Origin: an uncultured Candidatus Melainabacteria bacterium
Lineage (GTDB): Bacteria; Cyanobacteriota; Vampirovibrionia; Gastranaerophilales; Gastranaerophilaceae
DNA: 64,000 nt
Direction of reading: 5' to 3'
NCBI GenBank assembly: GCA_950096985.1
Contig: CATNBA010000003.1
Span: 38,024 to 102,023 of the forward strand
Below the pieces are notes generated by a model. It ran no database searches, was not told where the DNA came from, and worked only from the letters and a program-made list of their open reading frames with translations. This document shows positions 54,082 to 63,961 of this stretch, in pieces; positions within the stretch are counted from its first letter, which is position 1, and each line of letters starts with the position of its first letter. The position numbers were made by a program, and so were the translations under genes.

Positions 54082-56181
54082 TCATGGATTTAATGCCGTT
54101 TTTTCTGTCAGGGCAATTTCTTTTCTCAAATCTTCAAGAAATTCGGGGGTATACATAAATCCTAAGTGTGCCCCGTTACTCAGAAGAATTGTTTTTTTGC
54201 CTGAGCAAACTTTTAGTTTCTTTAATTGCGTTTGGTTTACAAGGTAATCGTCAACAGAGTGGTAAATTTTGTAATTGTCACTGTTTTGTAAAAAGCTTGC
54301 AAGTGATAAAAGACTGGTATCACTGCTTAATTCATCAAAACTGTAGTTATCGCTGAGAAAATATTTTTCCATATAATCTCTGTAATTCATATTATTTAAG
54401 GTTTCATATATGCCTGTGGCTTTGTTTTTAGGTGTTTTTTCAAGCGTGAAGATTAAATCCGAAAGTTTCTGGTGCATTATAAAACCGGTTATGAGCTTTC
54501 CTTCTTCTTCGGTGAACGGCAGTGTTCCTATTTTAAAATCTTTCTTTTCGTCTTTCATATCTGCTAATTGAACGACTTTTGATGCAGTTTCGGCGACACG
54601 ATTTTTTAAGTTATTGGGATTTTTACTCCATTCTTCACCGTTTTTGTCAACCTGTTCCATTGCGTATGTAAGTTCAATGGGCGGGCATACAGATATGTAT
54701 TTTGTGATACCCAAAGTGTTGTCTTTATATTCGCTGTCAGCAAGAAAAAGAGTTGCCATTGCGCCGAGTGAAGTTCCCATTACGGTTTTTTGCGGGAATT
54801 TGCATTCATATTTTGCTTCAAGTTTGTCAATAATTTTTGCTGTTACATTTTTAAGATATTGAACATCTTGTGTCGGTATTCCGGGGCGGTAACTGTCCGG
54901 CATGCTTTTTACAAATTCCCACTGAAAATGACTGCCTTGGATTATTACGGAATATCCTTCATCATAGAATAATTTTGCCATAACAACAGCGTGATGGGAT
55001 TGAATGCCTTCGCCAATTGACGGGTAAATAATTGCAAGTGGTGCGTTTTTATCCTTTTGCATTATGTAGCGGAATTTGTAATTTTCCTTGTCGGGCGTAA
55101 CGCTTACAGATGAGGTTTTGATTTTTTTGGAAAAACTTCTATTCCAAATAGACAGTTCGTTCCATATTGAAGAATTTATATCAGGCAAGTCAAATAATGC
55201 CGTACGCATTGAATCTACAACGGGATTTTGCGGATTGTAATCAAATAAAACCATATCGGCAAGAAGTTTGGCATTGTTGTTTGTACCATAATTTTTCAGG
55301 ATAATATTATCGATATTTGCTCCGCCTTTCATAATTTCTGCAACGGTAAGAACATCTTCAGTTTGTTCTACTTCGCGGGTATCAAGAACAAGCTCGGGGT
55401 TTATGTCAGGCGGTAAATCATTCTCTTTTTCTATGTTTTTAAACCCGTTTTCCAGGGTTTCTTTTCTGTCCAGATTTTCACATTTTATAAAATTATCCAG
55501 AGCATACATTTTTCTTGCAATTTCATAAGGGTCTGCGTATGTGGATTCAATCATTTTAATCAAAGGCTGCATATATGATGTTCTGTTGACGGTCAGACCT
55601 GCCTTAACCATTGCCAGTACGGGTGTTCCGACGTAAGTTGTGGGGTTTAGTGATGTATCAAGGATTTTTCCCGCAATACCCCTGGTTGTAGTACCGTTCA
55701 TTACAGGCAAAACAACATAAGGTCCGGAACAGCACTTGCATTTTGTTAAAGCCTGTTCCATGTCCTCAGTTGTGGGGTCTATATGGAATAGGCTTTTGGC
55801 GGGGTCAAAAAGTCCGCCTAAACCAAGTGTTGTATTGGTCAGAAATCTAACGGTTTCTGTTCCGGATGTTTTGAAATCCTTTTGGATTAAACTGCTTACC
55901 AATCTTTTTGGATATTCAATGTTTCTGTAGGCACTTTGAATTCTGTCGATACCGTATTCCGGCATTATTGACGACCATAAGATGTGAACAGGGCGGATAG
56001 CATATTTGTTTAAACCCAGATTAAAATTAAAAACTTTTCTGTTCATTTTTTCAAACTTATCTGGACCGAGATACATATAGGCATAATCGGGATATTTGCT
56101 CTGTTGTTTGACGAGTTCTTCTGCTTTTACTGTATTAAACAAGCACAGTAGTGCTATGGTAATAATAATTGTTCTTTTCAT
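54082..56181 (-). CDS. MlaA/VacJ-like domain fused to alpha/beta hydrolase-like domain
   Basis: MNRKVFNFNLGLNKYAIRPV...RFLTNTTLGLGGLFDPA...CCSGPYVVLPVMN (MlaA); C-terminal VMGTSLGAMATLF. Confidence 0.8.
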   Translation of the reverse strand: MKRTIIITIALLCLFNTVKAEELVKQQSKYPDYAYMYLGPDKFEKMNRKVFNFNLGLNKYAIRPVHILWSSIMPEYGIDRIQSAYRNIEYPKRLVSSLIQKDFKTSGTETVRFLTNTTLGLGGLFDPAKSLFHIDPTTEDMEQALTKCKCCSGPYVVLPVMNGTTTRGIAGKILDTSLNPTTYVGTPVLAMVKAGLTVNRTSYMQPLIKMIESTYADPYEIARKMYALDNFIKCENLDRKETLENGFKNIEKENDLPPDINPELVLDTREVEQTEDVLTVAEIMKGGANIDNIILKNYGTNNNAKLLADMVLFDYNPQNPVVDSMRTALFDLPDINSSIWNELSIWNRSFSKKIKTSSVSVTPDKENYKFRYIMQKDKNAPLAIIYPSIGEGIQSHHAVVMAKLFYDEGYSVIIQGSHFQWEFVKSMPDSYRPGIPTQDVQYLKNVTAKIIDKLEAKYECKFPQKTVMGTSLGAMATLFLADSEYKDNTLGITKYISVCPPIELTYAMEQVDKNGEEWSKNPNNLKNRVAETASKVVQLADMKDEKKDFKIGTLPFTEEEGKLITGFIMHQKLSDLIFTLEKTPKNKATGIYETLNNMNYRDYMEKYFLSDNYSFDELSSDTSLLSLASFLQNSDNYKIYHSVDDYLVNQTQLKKLKVCSGKKTILLSNGAHLGFMYTPEFLEDLRKEIALTEKTALNP

Positions 56182-56283
56182 GTAAATCCTCATTTCTCAT
56201 TTATTCTCTGAAAAATTTTCAAGAAATTTTACTACCCGTCAGGATATTATTTATGGTAAGATTATTTTGTTAGGAGTGTTTAT

Positions 56284-57426
56284 ATGGAAAAAAAGATTGA
56301 AAAATGGCTGAATGACGGTCTTATTGATAAACAGACCGCTTTAAAAATGTTGGCTGAAATTAAGCAAGACAAGGCAAAATCCGTGAGAACGAAGGTTAAT
56401 ATAACTATTTACACTGTTGCTGTTATTTTGATAGGATTGGGAGTGATAACTTTTATAAGCGCGAATGATTGGTTATTAAAGCTTTTAAATTCAAGTGACT
56501 TTTTGAAGATATTTTTAATGTCGCTTGTTACTTTCGGTGCGTTTGTCGGCGGTTATAAAATAGCTTATGAAAAGAAAAATTTTCCAAAGCTCGGTAATGC
56601 TTTAATATTTCTTTCAACATTGCTGATTGGCGGCACATATGCACTTATCGGGCAGATTTATCATATAAATGCAAACAGTTCATGTTTGATGTTTCTTTGG
56701 CTTATAAGTGTTTTGCCTGTGGCATATTTGTTTAAAAGTCGTGCTGTTAATATTCTTTCCATAATTTTGATGATTTTGGGTGTAATATTCTTTTATGCTG
56801 AATTGTCGTTGGATACAGCATTAATTTGGACAATATTTATACCTGTACTATGCGGACTTACTTTGTACAGTGCGGGAAATATTCCTGCTGTGTTAAATAA
56901 GTACAATGATTTTTCGCTTTCCTATAAGATTGTGGGAGCTTTGCCGATTTTTGTAACACTTCTTGTTTTAACCTGCTCTGTTGAACATTCTTATCATATT
57001 ACATCCGGTTATTATATATTACCGATAGTTTTGCTGATGCTGTTTAATATGATAAACTACGTGCGACAGAAAGATTGCAATACACTTTTGAAAATTGAAA
57101 CCGTTTCAATAATAACAATGCTATGTATGCTTTTGCTGCTGTTAATTCTCCCTTCGGTATCAACTCCTGTTGTTGTAATCCTTGCAAATGCCTTTATAAT
57201 CGCAATGATTACATTTGGATTTAATTACGGCTACAAATTCGAAAATGGTAATATCATAGGTGTTACAAACTGGATGTTGACTATATTTATAACTGTTAAT
57301 TATTGCCGTTGGGGATGGAGTTTTATGAATAAATCTTTATTCTTTATCCTTGGGGGCGGAGTCCTTTTAGCTCTGGGTTTATTTTTGGAAAAACGACGTA
57401 AAGAAGTTATGGAGAAAAAAGCATGA
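56284..57426 (+). CDS. DUF2157-type membrane protein
   Basis: N-terminal WLNDGLIDKQTALKML plus many TM helices; followed by a GDYxxLxY gene. Confidence 0.75.
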   Translation: MEKKIEKWLNDGLIDKQTALKMLAEIKQDKAKSVRTKVNITIYTVAVILIGLGVITFISANDWLLKLLNSSDFLKIFLMSLVTFGAFVGGYKIAYEKKNFPKLGNALIFLSTLLIGGTYALIGQIYHINANSSCLMFLWLISVLPVAYLFKSRAVNILSIILMILGVIFFYAELSLDTALIWTIFIPVLCGLTLYSAGNIPAVLNKYNDFSLSYKIVGALPIFVTLLVLTCSVEHSYHITSGYYILPIVLLMLFNMINYVRQKDCNTLLKIETVSIITMLCMLLLLLILPSVSTPVVVILANAFIIAMITFGFNYGYKFENGNIIGVTNWMLTIFITVNYCRWGWSFMNKSLFFILGGGVLLALGLFLEKRRKEVMEKKA

Positions 57427-57920
57427 AAAAATTTGTTTATATAATTGTGTGTTTATGGCTTGTATTAATTTGCTCGTTTGTTTTAAAGCAGGAATTTACT
57501 TTAAAAACAGGCAAAGAAGTTTTGCTGAAAACTGTACCTGTGGATCCGAGAGATTTATTGAGAGGCGATTATGTAATTTTGAATTATGAAGTTGCGCAAA
57601 TCCCGCCATATTTTCGTGATTATGGCGAAAACAAAACAGTCTATGTAATGCTTCGCGTTGATAAAAAAAATGTCGCTCATTTTGCCGGTATTACGGATAA
57701 AAAGCCTAAAACTTTATTTTTGAAAGGCAGAACAGGAAAATGTCAAACAACAATTCCGTTTTTTAGAAGCGGCAGATGCGTAAGTTACGGCATTGAAAGC
57801 TATTTTGTGAAAGAAGGAACCGGCAGAGGACTAGAAAAAGATTTGAGAAACGGTGCGCTTGTTAAAGTTGCTATTGACAAAAACGGTAATGCAAAAGTAA
57901 AAGGATTTGTACAAAAATGA
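57423..57920 (+). CDS. GDYXXLXY domain protein
   Basis: VDPRDLLRGDYVILNYEVA. Confidence 0.85.
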   Translation: MKKFVYIIVCLWLVLICSFVLKQEFTLKTGKEVLLKTVPVDPRDLLRGDYVILNYEVAQIPPYFRDYGENKTVYVMLRVDKKNVAHFAGITDKKPKTLFLKGRTGKCQTTIPFFRSGRCVSYGIESYFVKEGTGRGLEKDLRNGALVKVAIDKNGNAKVKGFVQK

Positions 57921-58468
57921 ATGAAAAAGAAAAAATGATTAGCGGCAAAATGTATAATGCCGCCGATGAAACTCTTACTACAGAGCGTGAAAGATGCAAA
58001 TGTTTGTGTCATAAATATAATTCGCTTTCACCTGAACTTATTGATGAACGGAAAAAAATAATTAAACAAATTTTGGGCAAAACAGGTGAAAACTTTTTGA
58101 TTGAGCAGAATTTCTGGTGCGACTACGGTTATAATATTGAAATCGGCGAGAACTTTTATGTAAATCACAATTGTGTAATGCTTGATTGTGCAAAAATAAC
58201 TTTTGGCGATAATGTGTTTATTGCTCCGAATTGCGGATTTTATACCGCAGGACATCCGCTTGATGCTGAAATCAGAAATAACGGACTTGAATTTGCAAAG
58301 CCGATAAAGTTAGGTAATAATATTTGGATTGGCGGCGGAGTAACTGTTTTGCCTGGCGTTACGATAGGTGATAATGTCGTAATAGGTGCCGGCAGTGTTG
58401 TCACAAAATCAATTCCGTCAAATACAGTAGCAGTTGGTAATCCTTGCAGGGTGATAAAACAAATTTAA
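57917..58468 (+). CDS. maltose/galactoside O-acetyltransferase-like (LbH hexapeptide)
   Basis: EKMISGKMYNAADETLTTERERCK; hexapeptide repeats. Confidence 0.92.
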   Translation: MNEKEKMISGKMYNAADETLTTERERCKCLCHKYNSLSPELIDERKKIIKQILGKTGENFLIEQNFWCDYGYNIEIGENFYVNHNCVMLDCAKITFGDNVFIAPNCGFYTAGHPLDAEIRNNGLEFAKPIKLGNNIWIGGGVTVLPGVTIGDNVVIGAGSVVTKSIPSNTVAVGNPCRVIKQI

Positions 58469-58480
58469 AAGTTATACAAA

Positions 58481-58504
58481 AAAGGTTTCCTTTTGGAAAC
58501 CTTT
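58481..58504. terminator. hairpin terminator between convergent genes
   Basis: AAAGGTTTCC-TTTT-GGAAACCTTT. Confidence 0.7.
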
Positions 58505-58516
58505 CAAACTTATGGT

Positions 58517-58822
58517 TTATAAACCTAATATTAATTTATTACTTGTGGATATCATATCCATTGTGTTAAAAATATTTTGTTGTAAAAGCTCTGCTTTATG
58601 TTTCTCCTGTTGTTTACCTCCTTCTTCTTGTTCAGGATTGTTATTCTGGTTCTTGGCAGCCTCCGCCTGCGCTATTAAGTTCTGTGCCTGTGTTTCTGTT
58701 GTTACTGTCGTCGGATCTATACCCAGTGCAAGCAGACGCTCTATTGTGGACTGCTTTAAATGCCCATCATTTGATGTCATTACAAATGTCGGTATATGGC
58801 ATATGGAATTGATTGACGACAT
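58517..58822 (-). CDS. hypothetical protein, no Sec signal
   Basis: 101 aa; preceded by an SD-like GAAAGGATG and a sigma28-like promoter. Confidence 0.75.
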   Translation of the reverse strand: MSSINSICHIPTFVMTSNDGHLKQSTIERLLALGIDPTTVTTETQAQNLIAQAEAAKNQNNNPEQEEGGKQQEKHKAELLQQNIFNTMDMISTSNKLILGL

Positions 58823-58882
58823 ACATACATCCTTTCTGGTATTAATTTAATAATTTTTTTTTAAATGTCAATCATATTTTAG

Positions 58883-58910
58883 ATATCGGTATATGTTTGT
58901 AAAAACTTTA
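58883..58910 (-). promoter_or_regulatory. sigma28/FliA-like promoter TAAAGTTT-N12-ACCGATAT
   Basis: Minus-strand reading. Confidence 0.6.
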
Positions 58911-58975
58911 TTCTTTTTAGAAAGTTTTTTACAATTCTTAAAATGTTTGTGTTATAATTTTAATAAGGGTTTATT

Positions 58976-59716
58976 ATGAAAAAGTTTTTAATTTTATGTT
59001 TTATAGTGTTTATGACCGTTTCGCAGACGTTTGCAGCAGCTTATATTAAGATTGACCCCCAATTTTTAACAGCTGAACAGACTTCAAATTTTGAAAAGGT
59101 TAACGAAACCCTTGCTATAATTTTTAGCAGAATAAAGCCGTATGTCAGGACAGATAAATATCCTAAGTATTACCACGATTATACTTTAATACAGGATGAC
59201 GGCACTCAAAATAATGCTTATTACTATGTTAAAAATTACGGTGCAGAACTTGTTTATAATTCGGATTCCAATGAACTTAAATATGTAACTTTCAAAAGAC
59301 CTGAACTGCAAAAGTGCAGAATTATTTATGATTATCCGTCCGGCAAACTTCATGCTGTGCAGATTTTTATATCTGATAAGGAAAGTTATGTATTCTCTGC
59401 TGATGGCAAATATGTTGATTATGCACCTTATGTCAAAGAAGTTCGAGAAAAAGTCAAAAAGGCTTGGAAAGTTCCTTCTCGTAAACATATTGATATTTTA
59501 GCCAAAGATAAAAAAGACTTGCTTGTTCAAATGGCATTAACTCTTAATAAAGACGGCAGTGTTAAAAAATGCAGAATTTTAAAGTCATCAAAGATTAAAG
59601 AACTTGATAACAATGCCAGTGAGGCAATAAAAGCAGCATCGCCTTTTAAACCTTTTCCAAATAATTTCTTTAATGAAGAATTAATGATTATTTTAAATTT
59701 CAATTTTAGCCTTTAA
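58976..59716 (+). CDS. secreted protein with TonB-C-like domain
   Basis: Signal peptide; LTLNKDGSVKKCRILKSSKIKELDNNASEAIKAASPFKPFP. Confidence 0.75.
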   Translation: MKKFLILCFIVFMTVSQTFAAAYIKIDPQFLTAEQTSNFEKVNETLAIIFSRIKPYVRTDKYPKYYHDYTLIQDDGTQNNAYYYVKNYGAELVYNSDSNELKYVTFKRPELQKCRIIYDYPSGKLHAVQIFISDKESYVFSADGKYVDYAPYVKEVREKVKKAWKVPSRKHIDILAKDKKDLLVQMALTLNKDGSVKKCRILKSSKIKELDNNASEAIKAASPFKPFPNNFFNEELMIILNFNFSL

Positions 59717-60546
59717 TGAATTGAAATTTCATAATCTCCATTGTTAACAGAAAAATTCATACGAATTATTTCTCCGTTATACTCTGTCGGAGGTGTTGAA
59801 AAGTACGGAACACTCATAAGCATATAATAAACTGTATCGTTAAGGCTTTTATTATCTGATTGACGTGTAAATTTGCGGTTTATAAGTTTGCCGTTTTTAT
59901 CAACAGAGAAACTTATTGAACAGGTGCCTGCTCCTTGAATACTTCCTACTGCAAATTTTGAAAACAGTGTTGCCCTGAGTTTTGTTTTATATTCAATCAT
60001 AGCAGGGCTATTGGGGTTGTAAACAGGTTTAGGCAGTTCGACTTTTTTAGGTGTTTCTGTGACTTTGACAGGAACATTTTCCTTTGCCGTTTCTGTTTTA
60101 GGTGCAGGTAGTTTTTGAGTAGTTTTGGGCTGTACTTTTGGCTTTACATCTTTTACAGGTGTATTAATTATATTTTTTTTTTGAGCAGGAGTATTTCCTG
60201 TCGGGGTTAAAATTATAGGTTCTGTAATTGTTTGTTGAGGTTTTGGCTGATATATCGGTGTATCATTCCAAATTTTATTTATATCTGGAATTGATGTATG
60301 AATTTTGGGTTTTGTGACCGTTTGTTTCGCGGATGTTGTTTTTTTGCTCATTGGAATAAACCAAACACCTATAGCTATTAAGAGACAAATTGCAAAGAAT
60401 ATTCTTGAAACAATTTCTGATTTTTGTTCAAGAGTTAATGGCTGTTTAATTTGCTTTTCTTCAATGAAATCAAAAGTATCATTACCACAGTCACAGTAAT
60501 CTGGTTTGATTTTGTATTCGGTATTGCATTCTTTACATCTGAACAT
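59713..60546 (-). CDS. zinc-ribbon / TM / TonB-C-like protein
   Basis: N-terminal CKECNTEYKIKPDYCDCGND, single TM, Pro/Lys-rich linker, C-terminal ISFSVDKNGKLINRKFTRQSDNKSLND. Confidence 0.7.
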   Translation of the reverse strand: MFRCKECNTEYKIKPDYCDCGNDTFDFIEEKQIKQPLTLEQKSEIVSRIFFAICLLIAIGVWFIPMSKKTTSAKQTVTKPKIHTSIPDINKIWNDTPIYQPKPQQTITEPIILTPTGNTPAQKKNIINTPVKDVKPKVQPKTTQKLPAPKTETAKENVPVKVTETPKKVELPKPVYNPNSPAMIEYKTKLRATLFSKFAVGSIQGAGTCSISFSVDKNGKLINRKFTRQSDNKSLNDTVYYMLMSVPYFSTPPTEYNGEIIRMNFSVNNGDYEISIH

Positions 60547-60550
60547 AAGA

Positions 60551-60715
60551 TTATCCTATCATAAAAATTCCGTAAATAATAAGTGCAAGAATAATCATTA
60601 TGATAATTATTGCAGTTTCGCGAGTAATTTCGCATTCTCTGTGTGCTTTTAAAAATTTGATAAAGAAAGGGATTTCAAGAAGTGAAAAAAGTGTAATAAA
60701 AATAATTTTAAACAT
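60551..60715 (-). CDS. small membrane protein, 54 aa
   Basis: MFKIIFITLFSLLEIPFFIKFLKAHRECEITRETAIIIIMIILALIIYGIFMIG; TAATG overlap with upstream gene. Confidence 0.65.
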   Translation of the reverse strand: MFKIIFITLFSLLEIPFFIKFLKAHRECEITRETAIIIIMIILALIIYGIFMIG

Positions 60716-60849
60716 TATTTAGCCCTTTTAAATATTATTTGTTCAAGCATAAATGATTTGTGCATTTGCGGTTTTGCCATAAATACCGAAAATGTTGCGA
60801 GTACTATTGCACTAATAAGTAAAATGATTTGAATTGTATATTTGTTCAT
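60715..60849 (-). CDS. small membrane protein, 44 aa
   Basis: MNKYTIQIILLISAIVLATFSVFMAKPQMHKSFMLEQIIFKRAK; TAATG overlaps at both ends. Confidence 0.65.
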   Translation of the reverse strand: MNKYTIQIILLISAIVLATFSVFMAKPQMHKSFMLEQIIFKRAK

Positions 60850-61664
60850 TAATAAACCACCCTTTCATAATCTGAATAGTCAGCAGGAGTTGAATATCTT
60901 TCGTAAGTTCCGAGAATAATTGAGCCTGTAACAACAGTAGAAGTTCTCTGAGTGCCTCTTGGAAAATTTAATATAGGTTTGCGCTGCAGATTTGCAATAG
61001 CCGGTTTCATATTATTTCTGGCTAAATCCATATAATTAGGATTAGAGCAAATAACTTTTATATTCGAAACATTACCGAATTTATCTACCACAAAATTAAA
61101 TATAAATACAGTTCCAAGCGGTGCATTTTCAATCCCAGAGTGTTTCATAACCTCATTTTGAATATTACTTCTCCATTTATTCCATGCAATAATTTCTTCC
61201 TGCTCTGTCATATAAGGGTTTTTATGAGTACTCTCAGATTTTGGTTGAACTTTAGACGGCTGTGGTTTACTCACAGGCTGTTGAATTTCTTGTTTAGGCT
61301 TTTCTTGTTGTTCTGCCAGTTTAATTATTTCTTCTAAAAGTTCAAGCTGGGTTTGTTCGGGTGTACTTTTTTTCTGTTCAGGCAGTTTAATTTCTTTTGT
61401 TTGCTGTTTAACAGGTTCTGAAACTTTTATTTCAACAGTTTTTGCAGGTTGTTGAACTGTTATATTTTTTTGTTCTATGTGATTTGACGGTTGAACAACA
61501 GAAGATGTCGGGATGTTTTCTGTCGCAAGCGTATCACTTATTCTTACCAGTTTAAAATCAGCATCTTCTATCAACATTGTTTGATGTATTTCAGGATGAA
61601 TTTTAACAGTTAGAATAGTTAAAATAACAAATAAAATTATTATCGTTACTTTTAAAAAATCCAT
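60849..61664 (-). CDS. TonB-like protein (TM, Pro/Gln-rich linker, TonB-C-like domain)
   Basis: N-terminal TM, linker rich in P/Q/K, FNFVVDKFGNVSNIKVICSNPNYMDLARNNMKPAIANLQRKPILNFPRGTQR. Confidence 0.75.
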   Translation of the reverse strand: MDFLKVTIIILFVILTILTVKIHPEIHQTMLIEDADFKLVRISDTLATENIPTSSVVQPSNHIEQKNITVQQPAKTVEIKVSEPVKQQTKEIKLPEQKKSTPEQTQLELLEEIIKLAEQQEKPKQEIQQPVSKPQPSKVQPKSESTHKNPYMTEQEEIIAWNKWRSNIQNEVMKHSGIENAPLGTVFIFNFVVDKFGNVSNIKVICSNPNYMDLARNNMKPAIANLQRKPILNFPRGTQRTSTVVTGSIILGTYERYSTPADYSDYERVVY

Positions 61665-61666
61665 AA

Positions 61667-63274
61667 TTAATCTTTATCTACTTTTGCTAACAGTTCGTCA
61701 CAGGCATAAATATCGAATTTAGTCTGGCTTAACATCATTGTTTCGGCAATCAAAAGTGCTGTCGGAACAAGTGCAGCTACCAAACTTAAAAACATTCCCT
61801 GCATATCGCCGCCGATTTCGGTCATAAAATATGAAATGTTCATGGCAAATTCAATAAATATAATTGCACATGCTATAGCAAGTGAACGGCGTTTTTCGCT
61901 TTCAAGACGTCTTACACCTTCCAGCCCGTAAATTGTTACACCGTGGTGCTGATAGTCTGAAAATCCGTCCTGTTTAATAACTTGTGACCCTTGAACTTTT
62001 TTGGTGCATAAAAAAGCGTTTACAAATGAAAAGAACGCAAAAATAATCAAAAATGTTGCAAGAGTTAAGAATACAGGACTTAATCGCAATCCTGAAATTC
62101 TTACCCAGCCGGCTGCTTCAGGGAAACACATTGCTAATGTGTTTGACACACCGTAAGCAAGGAAAGGTGCTGTTAAAATACCGACAATCATTTCACCGAT
62201 GGATTTTAATTGCAAATTAAACATTTTGTCTTTAATATACTGAATTTTTGAATTGCTTAAACTGTTTATGTATCTTTCAATCCACTGTTGGTAAGATTTT
62301 ATAACACTTTCAAAATCCTCTCTGTATTCGTATTTATCAAGCATTATTGTCCATTCTGTCGTGTTGCACTTAAAATATCCGCAAGATATAGCAAGAACAG
62401 CCATAATGCCGGAGAAGAAAAATGAAATAAAAATTGCAAATGTCATAAAATCATTCAAATTCATATAGTAAACAAGGTTTACGACATAAATGCCAAGCAC
62501 AAAAATCAGTGAAAATATCAACATAAAACTCTGACCGAGTTTTGTAGACCTTGACATTTCTTTCTGCACATTGCTTTGAAGATAGAGGTAAACCCCCTGT
62601 TTCAAAAGCAGACAAATTCCGTAAACCAGTATTGTATAAATTGCCCAGACTTTAATATTGGTTGGCATATGCAAGAAGTTTGCTGACTCTTTAATGTTTA
62701 ATCCCATAAGATAATTTGATACACCAAAAGCACAGACCATAGAACTGAAAAACATAGCTATATGTAAAAATATACTTGTTTTTGAGTTATTTGAAAGTTT
62801 TTGTTTTAAGTCGTTTATGTGGAATGCAACCTGTTTTGTGATTGAGACACGCGCGCTTTCCAAATCTTCTTTCTGTTTTTCCAGTTTAACCTTTGTAACT
62901 GCATTAACATCTTTGCCGTACAAGCCTTTAATATCTTCTTCCGTTAAATCTTCTTTACCGATAGAAGTCACTGTTTTAACCGCAGCAGCCGGGGCGTTTG
63001 CAGTAACTTTTAAACTTACAAATTCATCGCTTTCCGCAAACATGAGTTTGCAAACATTTGTAACTTCTACTCTTTTAACAGGCTGTCCTTTAAAAAGAAC
63101 TTTGTCGCTCTGAAAATTATTCATAACAGTGATTTTGCCGTTTGAATACTCGAGTGTAAGCAATACGTCATAGCCTAAATTCAGAACTACGTCACAATTA
63201 GGATTTGTACCTATATTAATTATATCTTTATTAAAAACCTTTTCGCCATGAGATGTAGTTATAGATATTGCCAT
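61667..63274 (-). CDS. FHA-like N-terminal domain fused to multi-TM protein
   Basis: INIGTNPNCDVVLNLGYDVLLTLEYSNGKITVMNNFQSDKVLFKGQPV then several TM helices. Confidence 0.6.
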   Translation of the reverse strand: MAISITTSHGEKVFNKDIINIGTNPNCDVVLNLGYDVLLTLEYSNGKITVMNNFQSDKVLFKGQPVKRVEVTNVCKLMFAESDEFVSLKVTANAPAAAVKTVTSIGKEDLTEEDIKGLYGKDVNAVTKVKLEKQKEDLESARVSITKQVAFHINDLKQKLSNNSKTSIFLHIAMFFSSMVCAFGVSNYLMGLNIKESANFLHMPTNIKVWAIYTILVYGICLLLKQGVYLYLQSNVQKEMSRSTKLGQSFMLIFSLIFVLGIYVVNLVYYMNLNDFMTFAIFISFFFSGIMAVLAISCGYFKCNTTEWTIMLDKYEYREDFESVIKSYQQWIERYINSLSNSKIQYIKDKMFNLQLKSIGEMIVGILTAPFLAYGVSNTLAMCFPEAAGWVRISGLRLSPVFLTLATFLIIFAFFSFVNAFLCTKKVQGSQVIKQDGFSDYQHHGVTIYGLEGVRRLESEKRRSLAIACAIIFIEFAMNISYFMTEIGGDMQGMFLSLVAALVPTALLIAETMMLSQTKFDIYACDELLAKVDKD

Positions 63275-63286
63275 AAAATTTACCTC

Positions 63287-63961
63287 TTATCTTCCAAGTG
63301 CGTGTAAAAATCTTCTGATTGATTTATCGATGTTTTGTTCCGGTGACACTATTAAATGAGTCTCGCCAAGAACTGGTGTAAGTTTTTCTTTTGCTAAATC
63401 AAGTTTAGCAGGATGAGCATCAAGAAACATCATAGAAATTTCGGGAGCATATTTTTTTACGTTTTGAACATTAGCAGGTAGAGTATTCCAGTTAATTTGT
63501 TTTTCAACAGCTCCTTCATTTTCCAAGTCACCTATAACAACGATTGCTGGTACATATCCGTCTTTTTTCATTGTTAGCGCGTGAGAGAATGCTTTTTTTA
63601 GTCCGATACCGTATGCCGTACCATAATCATTTGCATCATATTTTGTAAAAGCATCCATTGACTTTGTAATTCCGCTACCGTTCATTGGTGTGCCTTCGTA
63701 TATCAAATAAGCATCCTCAGAAACTCTTAATATTTTAATTTGATCTTCAGGGTCGAGAAGATTGCATATTTGTCTGAGTACCTTTTTCTGTTCAGGCAGA
63801 CGTTTTTGATTAGATGCCGAACTGTCAACAACAAAGATTACGGCAGCAGGATGGAAATCATCAACTTTAATCTGTCTTACCCCCGCCCATAAAAATCTTA
63901 TTGCAACAGATAATACTAATATAATTAAACCTAAAGTTACTAATTTTTTGTTCATTTTCAT
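63287..63961 (-). CDS. membrane-anchored von Willebrand factor A domain protein
   Basis: N-terminal TM; VIFVVDSSASNQKR MIDAS-like; VVIGDLENEG. Confidence 0.75.
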   Translation of the reverse strand: MKMNKKLVTLGLIILVLSVAIRFLWAGVRQIKVDDFHPAAVIFVVDSSASNQKRLPEQKKVLRQICNLLDPEDQIKILRVSEDAYLIYEGTPMNGSGITKSMDAFTKYDANDYGTAYGIGLKKAFSHALTMKKDGYVPAIVVIGDLENEGAVEKQINWNTLPANVQNVKKYAPEISMMFLDAHPAKLDLAKEKLTPVLGETHLIVSPEQNIDKSIRRFLHALGR

